Part shown: positions 35,827 to 53,023 of the stretch, piece by piece
How the letters are laid out: every line of letters begins with the position of its first letter
How positions within the stretch are numbered: the stretch's first letter is position 1
DNA from: Bradyrhizobium diazoefficiens
GTDB lineage: Bacteria > Pseudomonadota > Alphaproteobacteria > Rhizobiales > Xanthobacteraceae
NCBI RefSeq assembly: GCF_016616885.1
Contig: NZ_CP067102.1
Span: 3,562,501-3,626,500 of the forward strand
Length of the DNA stretch: 64,000 nucleotides
Direction of reading: 5' to 3'
The notes under the pieces: generated by a model
Seen by the model: the letters and a program-made list of their open reading frames with translations, nothing else
Told to the model about the DNA's origin: nothing
Databases searched by the model: none
Translations under genes and position numbers: made by a program

Positions 35827-35836
35827 AGCGCCTGTG

Positions 35837-36622
35837 CTAAACCGGCTTCCCCGCATATGGCATCGAGGCCGTCAGGCCGCCGTCCACCGGGAACGCCTGG
35901 CCGTTCACATACGACGCCTCGTCGCTGGCCAGAAACAATCCCATCGCCGCGAGCTCGTGCGGCTGGCCGGGACGCTTCAAGGGGTTGAGCTGGCCGATCT
36001 TGTCGGCGGTGCCGCGCTCCTTGGCGCGGTCGAAGATCGGCTTGGTCATGCCGGTTTCGATCAGGCCCGGGCACACCGCGTTGATGCGTACGCCGGTGCC
36101 GGTGAGCGAATAGGCGGTGGTCTGCACGAGCGAAATCACGCCGGCCTTGCTCGCGGCATAGGGATGTCCGCTGGCGCCCGCCTTGAGGCCTGCAACCGAC
36201 GCGGTGAGCACGATCGCGCCGGACTGCTGCTTCACCATGTGCGGCATCGCATGCTTCACCGCGAGGAACGGTCCGATCAGATTGACGCGCAGCACTTCCT
36301 GCCACTGTTCGACGGTCTGCTCGCCGAGCGGAACGAGCCCGCCGGAGACGCCGGCATTGGCCCAGATCACGTCGAGCCGGCCGTGCGTCTTCACCGCCTT
36401 GTCGATCACGGCCATCACGTCTTTCTCGGAGCCAGCATCCGCCAGCATCGCTTCCGCAACGCCGCCGGCCTTCTTCACCTCGTCGACGGTCTCCTTCACC
36501 GCCTCGGTGCGATCGACCGCGATCAGCCTGGCGCCTTCTTTGGTGAACAGCAGCGCAGCCGCGCGGCCGATGCCGCTGCCGGCGCCGGTGATGATGACGG
36601 ATTTGCCTTGCAGACGGCCCAT
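35837..36622 (-). CDS. Short-chain dehydrogenase/reductase
   Basis: A 261-residue classical SDR. The cofactor motif TGAGSGIGR spans residues 12-20, NAG is at 89-91, and the catalytic Ser142, Tyr155 and Lys159 are all present (PYAASKAG). VDRTE after the second strand gives an acidic residue, favouring NAD(H). ATG 36622 has GGGAGGAG upstream; an in-frame ATG 30 codons earlier does not. It reads away from the histidine phosphatase gene. Substrate unknown; with the other SDR and acyl-CoA genes nearby, a lipid- or hydroxyacyl-related role is possible. Confidence 0.93.
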   Translation of the reverse strand: MGRLQGKSVIITGAGSGIGRAAALLFTKEGARLIAVDRTEAVKETVDEVKKAGGVAEAMLADAGSEKDVMAVIDKAVKTHGRLDVIWANAGVSGGLVPLGEQTVEQWQEVLRVNLIGPFLAVKHAMPHMVKQQSGAIVLTASVAGLKAGASGHPYAASKAGVISLVQTTAYSLTGTGVRINAVCPGLIETGMTKPIFDRAKERGTADKIGQLNPLKRPGQPHELAAMGLFLASDEASYVNGQAFPVDGGLTASMPYAGKPV

Positions 36623-36758
36623 GCGTTTCTCCTCCCTTTGGTGTGCCGCGTGACGCTTGCCGCGCGACGGAATTTCAAACAGAATTTCAAACGGTAAAGT
36701 GTCTTGAGACACGTTCGCACCTGACGTACAGCGACATCACACGGGATGGAAGAGGCTC

Positions 36759-37457
36759 ATGGTAACCGCAGACAAGCCGAATGTGGTCACGACACGCTGG
36801 TGGTGGGTTCGTCATGCGCCGGTGCGCAATGACGGCGGCAACATCTACGGACAGAGCGATCTCGCCTGCGACATCAGCGACACTTACGTGTTCAACGCTG
36901 TTGCCAAGGTGCTGCCACGCAAGGCGGTCTGGTATTCGAGCAATCTGATGCGCACGCATCAGACGGCCGAAGCGATCTGGGAGGCGGGTTACCCGCGTCC
37001 TGCGTCGATGAAATGGGAAGCGGATCTCGCCGAGCAAAATCTCGGCCGCTGGCAGGGCATGAACCGCGCCGAGTTCATCGCCAGCCGTCCAATCGGCTCG
37101 AGCTGGTTTGCCGACATCAACGAGCCCGCGCCGGGCGGCGAAAGTTTTATGGATCTCTACAACCGCACGCGCCGCACGGTCGAGCGGATCAACAATGAGG
37201 CAGCCGGACAGGACGTGATCGCGGTCGCGCATGGCGGCACCATCAAGGCGGCGATCGGTCTCGCACTCGACGGCCAGGTGGAGCGGGCGTTGGCGTTCGA
37301 CATCGACAATGTCTCGATCACGCGGCTCGACTGTTTTTCAAGCCCTGAGCGCTCCGTCTGGCGGCTGCCGATGGTGAACCAGCAGCCGTGGATCGCCGAT
37401 GATGCGCATGCCGAGATGCATCAGCCGGCGGGGCCGGAAGTCAAGAAGCTCGCCTGA
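36759..37457 (+). CDS. Histidine phosphatase (phosphoglycerate-mutase-like) family protein
   Basis: A 232-residue branch-1 histidine phosphatase. The phospho-accepting His19 is in WWVRHAPVRN (Arg18-His19; Ala replaces the usual Gly after His). Arg65 in SSNLMRTHQTAE and His158 in AVAHGGTIKAAI complete the pocket. Related proteins include CobC and acyl-phosphate or sugar phosphatases. It lies near two SDRs and the acyl-CoA dehydrogenase/phosphotransferase pair. A phosphatase acting on the phospho-acyl intermediate of that pathway is an attractive but unproven idea. The SDR at 37527 follows after 69 bp. Confidence 0.9.
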   Translation: MVTADKPNVVTTRWWWVRHAPVRNDGGNIYGQSDLACDISDTYVFNAVAKVLPRKAVWYSSNLMRTHQTAEAIWEAGYPRPASMKWEADLAEQNLGRWQGMNRAEFIASRPIGSSWFADINEPAPGGESFMDLYNRTRRTVERINNEAAGQDVIAVAHGGTIKAAIGLALDGQVERALAFDIDNVSITRLDCFSSPERSVWRLPMVNQQPWIADDAHAEMHQPAGPEVKKLA

Positions 37458-37526
37458 GACCGTTGTCCGCTCACGCGGACGCGGCGTAAGCTTCAAGCAA
37501 TTCAAGTCATAATCTGGGAGAGAAAC

Positions 37527-38294
37527 ATGACCTTGTTCGACATGAAGGGCAAAGTTGCCGTCATCACCGGCTCGACGCGCGGCATCGGGCTTGCGATCGC
37601 TGAGCGCATGGCCGAGCACGGCGCCAAGGTCGTGATCTCCTCGCGCAAGGCCGATGTCTGCGAGGAAGTCGCCAAGGGCATCAACGACAAGTTCGGCAAG
37701 GGCACCGCGGTCGCGATCGCGGCGAATATCTCGTCGAAGGAAAATCTGCAAAACCTCGTCGACGAGAGCAACCGCGCCTTCGGCAAGATCGACGTGCTGG
37801 TCTGCAACGCCGCATCGAACCCGTATTACGGTCCGCTCGCCGGCATCTCAGACGATCAGTTCCGAAAAATTCTCGACAACAACATCGTCGCCAACAACTG
37901 GCTGATCTCGATGGTGGTGCCGCAGATGATCGAGCGCAAGGATGGCTCGGTTATCATCGTCTCCTCGATCGGCGGCCTCAAGGGGTCGACCATCCTCGGC
38001 GCCTACGCGATCTCGAAGGCCGCCGACATGCAGCTCGCGCGCAACCTGGCTTGCGAATACGGCAAGCACAACATCCGCGTGAACTGCATCGCGCCCGGCC
38101 TGATCAAGACCGATTTTGCGAAAGCGCTGTGGGACAATCCGGAGAATCTGAAAGCCTCGACGGCGCGCTCGCCGCTGCTCCGCATCGGCGTCCCCGACGA
38201 GATCGCAGGCGCCGCGGTGTTCCTGGGATCCGCGGCCGGCGACTTCATGACCGGCCAGACCATGGTGATCGACGGCGGCGCGACGATTAGCTGA
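37527..38294 (+). CDS. Short-chain dehydrogenase/reductase (DHRS4/hydroxyacyl type)
   Basis: A 255-residue classical SDR with TGSTRGIGLAIAERMAEHGA (14-33), ISSRKADVCEEV (a basic Arg40 after the second strand suggests NADP(H)), CNAASNPYYGP, the catalytic Ser147, Tyr160 and Lys164, and a C-terminal MTGQTMVIDGGATIS. The shape resembles bacterial homologues of DHRS4/FabG-like carbonyl reductases. It follows the histidine phosphatase by 69 bp and is probably co-transcribed. Substrate unknown. Confidence 0.93.
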   Translation: MTLFDMKGKVAVITGSTRGIGLAIAERMAEHGAKVVISSRKADVCEEVAKGINDKFGKGTAVAIAANISSKENLQNLVDESNRAFGKIDVLVCNAASNPYYGPLAGISDDQFRKILDNNIVANNWLISMVVPQMIERKDGSVIIVSSIGGLKGSTILGAYAISKAADMQLARNLACEYGKHNIRVNCIAPGLIKTDFAKALWDNPENLKASTARSPLLRIGVPDEIAGAAVFLGSAAGDFMTGQTMVIDGGATIS

Positions 38295-38350
38295 GGCGAT
38301 TGCGCGCGGTGTGGCACGCAGCTCGCCCATACACAGGTGTCATCCACAGG

Positions 38351-38461
38351 TGTCATCGCCCGCGAAGGCGGGCGATCCAGTATCCCAGAGGCCAGCGTTA
38401 GGGAATTCGATCTCACCACATCTGTCGCAGCGTACTGGATGCCCCTTCGCGGGGCATGACA
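38351..38461. repeat. Palindromic intergenic repeat (TGTCATCGCCCGCG type)
   Basis: The left arm TGTCATCGCCCGCGAAGGCG starts at 38351 and runs to CCAGTA at 38382. The right arm, TACTGGATGCCCC at 38433 to GGCATGACA at 38461, is its near-complete inverse. A short direct repeat CACAGGTGTCATC precedes it. I recall this element as widely dispersed in Bradyrhizobiaceae; here it lies between convergent genes. Confidence 0.75.
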
Positions 38462-38487
38462 GCGAGAATGTGGATGCAGGTCTGCCC

Positions 38488-39699
38488 TCAATCCACCGCC
38501 GCGTACACCAGATTCCGCACCAGTGTCCGCGTGAAATCACGTTGGCCCGGGCCCTGGCTCATGAACACCGTGAACAGATCCTCTTTCGGATCGATCCAGA
38601 AGAACGTCCCCGCAATGCCGCTCCAGAAATACTGGCCGACGCTGCCGGGGAAGGGCGCGATGCCGGCCTCGCGGCGCACGGCGAAGCCGAGGCCGAAACC
38701 GTGGCCGGGCGACAGCAGCGTACCGTTGGTGACGACGTGAGGCCCGAGGTGATCGGACGCCATCAGCTCCAGCGTCTTGCGGCCGATGATCCTGTTGCCA
38801 TGGAGGGTGCCACCATTGCGCAGCATCAGCGCGAAGCGGGCGTAGTCCATCGTGGTTGAGACGAGACCGCCGCCGCCGGACTCCATGACCGGCTGCTCCA
38901 GCATGTTGAAGAGCGCGACCTTGTCGCCGGTCCAGGGATCGGCTTCGAACGGCTGGGCGAGCCGACCGGCGTTGGCCTCGGAGGTCGAGAATCCGGTCTC
39001 GGTCATCTGTAGCGGCGCGAGGATACGTTCCGTGAGGAAGCTGCCGAGCGATTTGCCGCTGATGATTTCGATGATGCGGCCGAGGATGTCGGTGGAGCGG
39101 CTGTAGTTGAACTCGTCGCCGGGGTGGCAGACGAGCGGGAAGCTCGCCACCAACGCCGCATGCTCGGCACTGGTGATCTTGCGGCTGCGGACGCGGGACT
39201 CCTGGTAGAGCTTGTGCACGGGGCCGTCGCCCTGGTGCTCGTAGGTGAGGCCCGAGGTGTGACGCAGCAGGTCCTGCACCGTCATCGGCCGCTTCGGCGG
39301 AACCAGCTTCAGCGTGTCGCCGCTGACCACGCCGACCTTCTGGTTGGCGAACTCCGGAATGAATTTCGCGACGGGATCGCCGAGGAGGAGGTGGCCGTCC
39401 TCGACCAGCGCCATGATGCCAACCGAGACGATGGGCTTGGTCATCGAGAAGATCCGGAAGATCGACTCAAGCGCCATCGGCGTCGAGCCCGTCGGGCTCT
39501 GCTTGCCGAGCGCCTCGAACCAGCCGACCTGGCCGCGGCGGGCCACCAGCACGGTCACGCCGGGCACGGTTCCTTTGTCGATCTCGCGCTTGAAGGCATC
39601 CGACATCGCCTGGAGGCGGGGCCGCGACAGACCCAGCGTTTCCGGCTTAGCCTCGGGGAGAGGCCGTGTTTTCAGCGCGGTCGCGGCTGTGGCGGTCAT
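38488..39699 (-). CDS. Serine hydrolase, beta-lactamase-related (class C fold)
   Basis: A 403-residue protein of the beta-lactamase/EstB-type esterase family. The nucleophile motif SMTK gives Ser85 and Lys88; the Tyr motif is in FNYSRSTDILG. Typical surrounding features are FRIFSMTKPIVSVGIMALVE and DLLRHTSGLTYE. No signal peptide is visible, so a cytoplasmic esterase or amidase is more likely than a periplasmic beta-lactamase. ATG 39699 follows GGGAG; the frame is open 28 codons upstream without support. Substrate unknown. Confidence 0.9.
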   Translation of the reverse strand: MTATAATALKTRPLPEAKPETLGLSRPRLQAMSDAFKREIDKGTVPGVTVLVARRGQVGWFEALGKQSPTGSTPMALESIFRIFSMTKPIVSVGIMALVEDGHLLLGDPVAKFIPEFANQKVGVVSGDTLKLVPPKRPMTVQDLLRHTSGLTYEHQGDGPVHKLYQESRVRSRKITSAEHAALVASFPLVCHPGDEFNYSRSTDILGRIIEIISGKSLGSFLTERILAPLQMTETGFSTSEANAGRLAQPFEADPWTGDKVALFNMLEQPVMESGGGGLVSTTMDYARFALMLRNGGTLHGNRIIGRKTLELMASDHLGPHVVTNGTLLSPGHGFGLGFAVRREAGIAPFPGSVGQYFWSGIAGTFFWIDPKEDLFTVFMSQGPGQRDFTRTLVRNLVYAAVD

Positions 39700-39847
39700 G
39701 TTCACTCCCGGGGCCCATGATTGTCGGGAACGAACTCTGGCCCGGAAGCCACGGTACAAACAAGCGAAGCCAGCGCGCTTCACCCTTGCAATTGAGCCGT
39801 CCCCTGTGCTTGAAAGCGCCCCTGATCCGCGGCAACGCAGGGTCCGT

Positions 39848-39923
39848 AGGAGTGTAGCTCAATTGGTAGAGCACCGGTCTCCAAAACCGGGGGTCGCAGG
39901 TTCGAGCCCTGCCACTCCTGCCA
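39848..39923 (+). tRNA. trnW: tRNA-Trp (anticodon CCA)
   Basis: The 76-nt cloverleaf has acceptor strands AGGAGTG/CACTCCT, a D-arm TAGCTCAATTGGTAGAGCA, an anticodon loop CTCCAAA with anticodon CCA at 39881-39883, a T-arm GCAGGTTCGAGCCCTGC and an encoded 3' CCA (39921-39923). The order tRNA-Trp, secE, nusG is the usual bacterial arrangement. Confidence 0.98.
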
Positions 39924-40269
39924 GCTAATCCGGACAATCAGGATCGACAGGCAGGACGGCGGCGGGCCGAAAAGCTCGGACCGTGCATCATGCGGGGCCC
40001 ATAAGCCCTTGATCCGCATCGCGTCCGCGAGCCGGGTCCACACGCATTCCGCCCCGCCACGCCTTGACCTTTGGCCCCATCCGCAGTATCTACCCGGCAC
40101 TCGCAGCCGGCCCGTTAAACGCGGATTTCCGGCGCGGCTTTGAAATCCCCCGAACAATCGAGCCCGGTTTTCCGGCTCATCCTTCGAGACAGAGGGCTGG
40201 GCCACAGGCGGCTGTTCGGATCCCTGAAATCTTTAATCGCGTCTGGCGAAGGACGTTGGACCTCAAACG
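39924..40269. other. Intergenic region between tRNA-Trp and secE
   Basis: No gene is seen. The region contains the candidate secE promoter at 40063-40092 and a leader of about 170 nt. CAGGAAGTT-like Shine-Dalgarno sequence is not evident directly before the secE ATG. Confidence 0.5.
40063..40092 (+). promoter_or_regulatory. Candidate secE-nusG promoter
   Basis: CTTGAC (40063-40068), an 18-bp spacer and TATCTA (40087-40092) fit the alphaproteobacterial housekeeping sigma consensus. The start would be near 40,099, leaving a leader of about 170 nt before secE. Confidence 0.55.
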
Positions 40270-40461
40270 ATGGCAGTCAGCCCGTTCAAGTTCTTGCAGG
40301 AAGTTCGCTCGGAGACCGCCAAGGTCACCTGGCCGACCCGTCGTGAGACCACGATCACCACCATCATGGTGTTCGTGATGGTCGCCGTGGCCTCGATCTT
40401 CTTCTTCGCCGCCGACCAGATCATCCGTTACCTCATCACCTTCCTTTTGGGCATTCACTGA
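40270..40461 (+). CDS. secE: Preprotein translocase subunit SecE
   Basis: A 63-residue single-span form of SecE, the clamp of the SecYEG channel. The amphipathic KFLQEVRSETAKVTWPTRRE segment (residues 6-25) and the span TTIMVFVMVAVASIFFFAAD are characteristic. The short length is normal outside enterobacteria. Its stop shares bases with the nusG start (TGATG), giving translational coupling. Confidence 0.97.
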   Translation: MAVSPFKFLQEVRSETAKVTWPTRRETTITTIMVFVMVAVASIFFFAADQIIRYLITFLLGIH

Positions 40462-41021
40462 TGGCAACAGCAGCCGCTGCAACCCAATCGACCGACAAGC
40501 GCTGGTACATCGTCCACGCCTACTCGAACTTCGAGAAGAAGGTCGCCGAATCGATCCGCGAGCAGGCCAAGCAGCGCGGGCTCGAGGAGCTGTTCGAGCT
40601 GGTGCTGGTTCCGACCGAAAAGGTCACGGAAGTGCGCCGCGGCCGCAAGATCGACGCCGAGCGCAAGTTCTTCCCCGGCTACGTGCTGGTGAAGATGAAG
40701 CTGACCGACGAGGCGTTTCATCTGATCAAGAACACCCCGAAGGTCACGGGCTTCCTCGGCGCCGAGAACAAGCCGATGCCGATCTCGGAAGCCGAGGCCA
40801 TGCGCATCCTGCACCAGGTGCAGGAAGGTGTGGAACGGCCGAAGGCTTCTGTGTCGTTCGAGATCGGCGAGAACGTGCGCGTGGCCGACGGACCGTTCGC
40901 CTCGTTCTCGGGTGTTGTCGAGGAAATCGACGAGGCGCGCTCGCGCGTGAAGGTCGCGGTGTCGATCTTCGGCCGCGCCACGCCGGTCGAACTGGAATTC
41001 GGTCAGGTCGAGAAGGTCTGA
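40461..41021 (+). CDS. nusG: Transcription termination/antitermination factor NusG
   Basis: A 186-residue protein with the NGN domain (RWYIVHAYSNFEKKVAESIR; FFPGYVLVKM) that binds RNA polymerase and a C-terminal KOW domain (ENVRVADGPFASFSGVVEEI) that contacts Rho or ribosomal protein S10. Length and order are as in other alphaproteobacteria. The ATG overlaps the secE stop codon. Confidence 0.98.
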   Translation: MATAAAATQSTDKRWYIVHAYSNFEKKVAESIREQAKQRGLEELFELVLVPTEKVTEVRRGRKIDAERKFFPGYVLVKMKLTDEAFHLIKNTPKVTGFLGAENKPMPISEAEAMRILHQVQEGVERPKASVSFEIGENVRVADGPFASFSGVVEEIDEARSRVKVAVSIFGRATPVELEFGQVEKV

Positions 41022-41154
41022 TCGGGTCACGCGTGAAGCCGAAAGGCTTCCCGCAAAGAGAGGCCGTGGGAGGGAGGGGGCGGTTGCCAGCCGCATCCGA
41101 CCCAGACCACGAACCTGAAACCGCCGGTCCAGGCCGGCACAACAGGAGTGATAC

Positions 41155-41583
41155 ATGGCAAAGAAAGTGACCGGATACCTGAAGCTTCAGGTCCCGGCCG
41201 GTGCGGCGAATCCTTCGCCCCCGATCGGTCCCGCGCTTGGTCAGCGCGGTCTCAACATCATGGAGTTCTGCAAGGCGTTCAACGCCCAGACCCAGAAGGA
41301 AGAGAAGAACACCCCGATTCCCGTCGTGATCACGATCTACGCCGATCGTTCGTTCACGTTCGAGATGAAGACCCCTCCGATGTCCTTCTTCCTCAAGCAG
41401 GCTGCAAAAATCCAGTCCGGCTCGAAGGCGCCGGGCCGTGACAAGGCCGGCAAGGTGACCAAGGAGCAGGTGCGCGAGATCGCCGAGAAGAAGATGAAGG
41501 ATCTCAATTGCGACACTATCGAATCGGCCATGAAGATGGTCGAGGGCTCTGCCCGTTCGATGGGTCTGGAAGTGGCGGGGTAA
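41155..41583 (+). CDS. rplK: 50S ribosomal protein L11
   Basis: A 142-residue L11. The N-terminal [20 protein letters not shown] and [15 protein letters not shown] (L10/thiopeptide-binding cleft) and the RNA-binding C-terminal domain ([22 protein letters not shown]) are standard. It binds 23S rRNA at the GTPase centre. An AGGAG-type site lies before the ATG (CAACAGGAGTGATAC), and rplA follows after 6 bp. Confidence 0.98.
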   Translation: MAKKVTGYLKLQVPAGAANPSPPIGPALGQRGLNIMEFCKAFNAQTQKEEKNTPIPVVITIYADRSFTFEMKTPPMSFFLKQAAKIQSGSKAPGRDKAGKVTKEQVREIAEKKMKDLNCDTIESAMKMVEGSARSMGLEVAG

Positions 41584-41589
41584 GGGCTT

Positions 41590-42282
41590 ATGGCAATCGG
41601 AAAGCGTTTGAACAAAGCCCGCGAAGGTGTTGACCGCGAAAAGCTTTACCCGCTCGCGGACGCCATCAAGATGGTCAAGGAACGCGCCAAGGCGAAGTTC
41701 GACGAGACCATCGAGGTCGCGATCAATCTCGGCGTCGATCCGCGTCACGCCGACCAGATGGTCCGCGGCGTCGTGACCCTGCCGAACGGCACCGGCCGTA
41801 CGCTCCGCGTCGGCGTGTTCGCCCGTGGCGCCAAGGCTGATGAAGCCAAGGCTGCCGGTGCCGACGTCGTCGGCGCCGAAGACCTGGTCGAGAAGGTGCA
41901 GAACGGCTCGATCGATTTCGACCGCTGCATCGCCACTCCCGACATGATGCCGCTGGTCGGCCGTCTCGGTAAGGTGCTTGGCCCGCGCGGGCTGATGCCG
42001 AACCCGAAGATCGGCACCGTGACTATGGACGTCACCGGTGCGGTCAAGGGCGCCAAGGGCGGCTCGGTCGAGTTCCGCGTCGAGAAGGCCGGCATCCTGC
42101 AGGCCGGCGTCGGCAAGGCCTCGTTCTCCGAGGAGAAGCTGGTCGAGAACATCAAGGCTCTCGCCGATGCTGTCTCGAAGGCGAAGCCGGCTGGCTCCAA
42201 GGGCACCTACATCCAGCGCGTTGCGGTGTCCTCGACGATGGGCCCGGGCGTGAAGGTCGAGCCGGGTACCATTCTCGGCTAA
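41590..42282 (+). CDS. rplA: 50S ribosomal protein L1
   Basis: A 230-residue L1 with [22 protein letters not shown] and [15 protein letters not shown], the conserved 23S-binding segments. It forms the L1 stalk and in many bacteria represses its own operon by binding the rplK leader. Starts 6 bp after rplK, so both are co-translated. A stem-loop follows 20 bp after the stop. Confidence 0.98.
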   Translation: MAIGKRLNKAREGVDREKLYPLADAIKMVKERAKAKFDETIEVAINLGVDPRHADQMVRGVVTLPNGTGRTLRVGVFARGAKADEAKAAGADVVGAEDLVEKVQNGSIDFDRCIATPDMMPLVGRLGKVLGPRGLMPNPKIGTVTMDVTGAVKGAKGGSVEFRVEKAGILQAGVGKASFSEEKLVENIKALADAVSKAKPAGSKGTYIQRVAVSSTMGPGVKVEPGTILG

Positions 42283-42302
42283 GTCTGGAAATTGCACGAG
42301 GC

Positions 42303-42336
42303 GAGGGGCGGAATTGGGCAACCGATTCCGCCCTTC
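42303..42336 (+). terminator. Stem-loop terminator or attenuator after rplKA
   Basis: GAGGGGCGGAAT (42303-42314) pairs with ATTCCGCCCTTC (42325-42336), 12 bp with one G-T pair and a 10-nt loop. The sequence after it, GTCGTTTGTG, has only a short T content, so termination may be partial. Confidence 0.6.
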
Positions 42337-42914
42337 GTCGTTTGTGCAAGCCGCTACCTTGTGGGTCAAATCGGCCTGAATCGGCCCTTGTCAGGCCGCC
42401 TCAAGCCCCACCGGCAACGGATTGGAACTGGTGTGAATTTTGCTCTTGGCAAGCGGGCAGAGAGCGGTTAAAGAACCGCTTCCGGACGTGCCGGCCTTGG
42501 CTGGCGCGTCTGTGCACGCATTCCGAAAACCCGACACGCAGGAGATCATTCCTTTTCAGGACGTCCGTGAGGATTTGCCCGAAAAGGAAGGAAAATCCAT
42601 CGGTTGGTGGGATGCGGGCAGAGGTCAGGCGGTTCGCCGGCTGGCCTTGTCCTGTCCAAGACTGCAGGCGCCTGCGGGAAATTTCGATTTCTCAATGGCT
42701 TAATCGCATGGCCTGCATAGACGGGTGAAGACCGGATTTCACTTCGCGTTCCACCTTAAGGTGGTCGCAGAATGGGTTTGGTTCGGACCTCGACACGCCG
42801 TGGGCTCCAACGAGCTCCCGGAGGGCAGGCTTTGAATTGTCGTCTCGCCCGGCGCGTGTCCGATGGGTTTTGACCCTGAGGTTCAGGTTTTGGGTGGGGC
42901 GATGGGTGCAACCC

Positions 42915-42942
42915 GGCGGTCCCGCTTTTCGCGATGACCGCC
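42915..42942 (+). promoter_or_regulatory. Hairpin beside the rplJ ribosome-binding site
   Basis: GGCGGTC (42915-42921) and GACCGCC (42936-42942) form a perfect 7-bp stem ending five bases before the GGAAAG Shine-Dalgarno of rplJ. Well placed to be part of the L10 leader that represses rplJL translation when L10-L7/L12 complex is in excess; the assignment is inferred from position. Confidence 0.45.
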
Positions 42943-42960
42943 AACCGGAAAGAGCTTGCT

Positions 42961-43479
42961 GTGGAACGAGCGGCAAAAAAAGAAGCGGTCGAACAGCTCA
43001 ATGGGGTCTTCAAGACCACGAGCGTCGCGGTCGTTGCTCAATATTCCGGCCTCACAGTTGCCCAGATGCAGAAGCTGCGCACGCAGATGAAGCAGGCTGG
43101 CGCCTCTGTGAAGGTCTCGAAGAACCGTCTCGCCAAAATTGCTCTTGAAGGCACTGACGTCGTTGCCATCGGCCCCATGCTGAAGGGACCGACCGTGATC
43201 GCCACTTCGAACGATCCGGTAGCGGCGCCAAAGGTCGCCGTCGAATTCGCCAAGGCGAACGAAAAGTTCGTCATCGTTGGCGGCTCGATGGGGAAGACCG
43301 TCCTGAATGTCGACGGCGTGAAGGCACTTGCCTCACTGCCGTCGCTTGATGAGCTGCGTGCCAAGATCGTCGGGCTGCTTGTGGCCCCGGCGACCAAGCT
43401 CGCTCAGCTCGCCAACGCGCCCGCGGGCAAGCTCGCGCGCGTCATCCAGGCTCATGCCTCAAAGGGCGAAGCGGCCTGA
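42961..43479 (+). CDS. rplJ: 50S ribosomal protein L10
   Basis: A 172-residue L10 that anchors L7/L12 dimers on the ribosome and represses its own mRNA. It begins (M)[20 protein letters not shown], with [20 protein letters not shown] and the C-terminal L7/L12-binding helix ([20 protein letters not shown]). GTG 42961 is chosen over the ATG at 42934 because GGAAAG precedes it at eight bases and the length matches relatives; the ATG lies inside the leader hairpin. Confidence 0.95.
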   Translation: MERAAKKEAVEQLNGVFKTTSVAVVAQYSGLTVAQMQKLRTQMKQAGASVKVSKNRLAKIALEGTDVVAIGPMLKGPTVIATSNDPVAAPKVAVEFAKANEKFVIVGGSMGKTVLNVDGVKALASLPSLDELRAKIVGLLVAPATKLAQLANAPAGKLARVIQAHASKGEAA

Positions 43480-43533
43480 CGCCCTTCGCAAAACTCAAAC
43501 CCGAACCAGACTTACATTCAAGGAAACTGAACA

Positions 43534-43911
43534 ATGGCTGACTTGCAGAAGATCGTTGACGACCTCTCGAGCCTCACCGTGCTCGAAGCTGCCGAACTCG
43601 CGAAGCTCCTCGAAGAGAAGTGGGGCGTTTCGGCTGCCGCGGCCGTCGCCGTGGCCGGCCCGGCTGGTGGTGGCGCTGCCGCCGCTCCGGCTGAAGAGAA
43701 GACCGAGTTCACGGTCGTTCTCGCCGCCGCCGGCGACAAGAAGATCGAGGTCATCAAGGAAGTCCGCGCCATCACCGGCCTGGGCCTGAAGGAAGCAAAG
43801 GACCTCGTCGAGGGCGCGCCGAAGCCTGTCAAGGAAGGCGTGAACAAGGACGAAGCCGAGAAGATCAAGGTCCAGCTTGAGAAGGCTGGCGCGAAGGTCG
43901 AGCTCAAGTAA
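43534..43911 (+). CDS. rplL: 50S ribosomal protein L7/L12
   Basis: A 125-residue L7/L12: N-terminal dimerisation helices ([20 protein letters not shown]), an Ala/Gly/Pro hinge and the factor-binding C-terminal domain ([20 protein letters not shown] then [14 protein letters not shown]). It recruits EF-G and EF-Tu. It is 54 bp after rplJ with its own ribosome-binding site, as expected for the higher copy number. Confidence 0.98.
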   Translation: MADLQKIVDDLSSLTVLEAAELAKLLEEKWGVSAAAAVAVAGPAGGGAAAAPAEEKTEFTVVLAAAGDKKIEVIKEVRAITGLGLKEAKDLVEGAPKPVKEGVNKDEAEKIKVQLEKAGAKVELK

Positions 43912-44386
43912 GCAACGCTTGCTGACGAGGCCCCGGGCCGAGCCCCGGGGCCCTTGGTCCATCCCTCAAAAGGGTGGGCCGGATGCAAAAGGCGTGCGAC
44001 GGATCGTCCCGACGCAGGCCGAACACGAAAATGTGTGGGGATTTGAGGGTGTGCCCCTCGAATCTCCACTATTGTCGCCCCATATCGGGTCGACAGCACG
44101 AAAGCGCGGTGGGCAGGGATGCCGGATTTCCCTGTAAGCCGTTGGGAGAGCAGGCTATTTCGGGCTTTTGCAGTCCGTGAAGACGATCGTTGTGACGGGC
44201 GGGCGTGCCTATGCGCCCCGCGCGTCGTTTTGCGTTTTGAAGGTCTGAAGAACAGATTCAGGACATGACGGCCTGAAACTGGATTTTCGGTTCCCCAAAA
44301 CGGGTTCGAAAAATTCAACCCGGGGAGCGGTGGCAGCCGCGTCCTGGACGGCGCGCCCAGAGCGGGCGACGAAATGAGAGGCCACG
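43912..44386. other. rplL-rpoB intergenic region
   Basis: No gene is seen in 475 bp. A strong G/C stem-loop lies at 43929-43952 just after rplL. GAGAGG at the end serves as the rpoB ribosome-binding site. As in other bacteria the region probably attenuates transcription from the ribosomal genes into rpoBC; additional rpoB promoters were not recognised. Confidence 0.5.
43929..43952 (+). terminator. Stem-loop after rplL (probable attenuator)
   Basis: GGCCCCGGG (43929-43937) pairs perfectly with CCCGGGGCC (43944-43952) around a 6-nt loop, 18 bp after the rplL stop. It is not followed by a T-run, so partial read-through into rpoBC is expected, like the rplL-rpoB attenuator of E. coli. Confidence 0.65.
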
Positions 44387-48505
<4,119 letters not shown>

Positions 48506-48517
48506 TTCGACCTTTCA

Positions 48518-48540
48518 TGCCCGGCCTTCGCGGCCGGGCA
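48518..48540 (+). terminator. Stem-loop between rpoB and rpoC
   Basis: TGCCCGGCC (48518-48526) and GGCCGGGCA (48532-48540) form a perfect 9-bp stem with loop TTCGC. With no T-run and rpoC required in equal amounts, it is more likely an mRNA processing or stability element than a terminator. Confidence 0.6.
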
Positions 48541-48634
48541 TTGGCGCCCCTCCCGATGCCTTGAGGGCAGGGCGCCCCGCTTGAGTGATTTTCGAATTTG
48601 CGGCCGGAGGCGACCGGCACGCGAGGAGAAGACG

Positions 48635-52831
<4,197 letters not shown>

Positions 52832-52862
52832 TGGTTCATCCGTAGGAATACAGAGGACAACG

Positions 52863-52889
52863 AAAGGGCCGGCGAAAGCCGGCCTTTTT
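52863..52889 (+). terminator. Rho-independent terminator of the rpoBC operon
   Basis: GGCCGGC (52867-52873), a GAAA tetraloop and GCCGGCC (52878-52884) followed by TTTTT make a textbook intrinsic terminator, extended by A-T/G-T pairs at the base, 31 bp after the rpoC stop. Confidence 0.92.
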
Positions 52890-53023
52890 GCTGCTTTGTT
52901 TGCCTGTTGCGATGCGGGATCAACCTTTGTTCATCTTTCCTTCAGTCAGAAAAGCGCTTCTGCTAGGGGAGCTTAGGCCGGTGGTCCCGTGACGGGGGCA
53001 GGGCCGGAGACCACGGAACTGAC

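Larger units (their letters stand above)
35082..35836. other. Long intergenic region made of repeat-derived sequence
   Basis: No convincing gene. A plus-strand frame at 35243-35545 gives an Arg/Val-rich peptide; I recall very similar DNA recurring many times in Bradyrhizobium genomes, so I treat it as repeat sequence. The region contains two long imperfect hairpins, listed separately (35562-35677 and 35768-35826). Both flanking genes are on the minus strand, so the promoter of neither is expected near the hairpins; the argE promoter should lie close to 35,100-35,200. Confidence 0.55.
42283..42960. other. rplA-rplJ intergenic region (rplJ promoter and L10 leader)
   Basis: No gene is seen in 678 bp. 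A stem-loop after rplA, a perfect 12-bp palindrome GCAGGCGCCTGC (42664-42675), a weak promoter-like CTTGGC-N17-TTAAAG (42445-42473) and a hairpin next to the rplJ ribosome-binding site are present. The length fits a transcribed leader carrying the L10(L12)4 autoregulatory site, which I cannot fold with certainty by eye. Confidence 0.55.

Noticed and set aside
38488..39699. Beta-lactamase resistance gene
   Set aside because: No signal peptide, and the motif context fits esterase-like serine hydrolases.
42934..42960. Earlier ATG start for rplJ
   Set aside because: Adds nine residues absent from typical L10, lies within the leader hairpin and has no Shine-Dalgarno, unlike the GTG at 42961.
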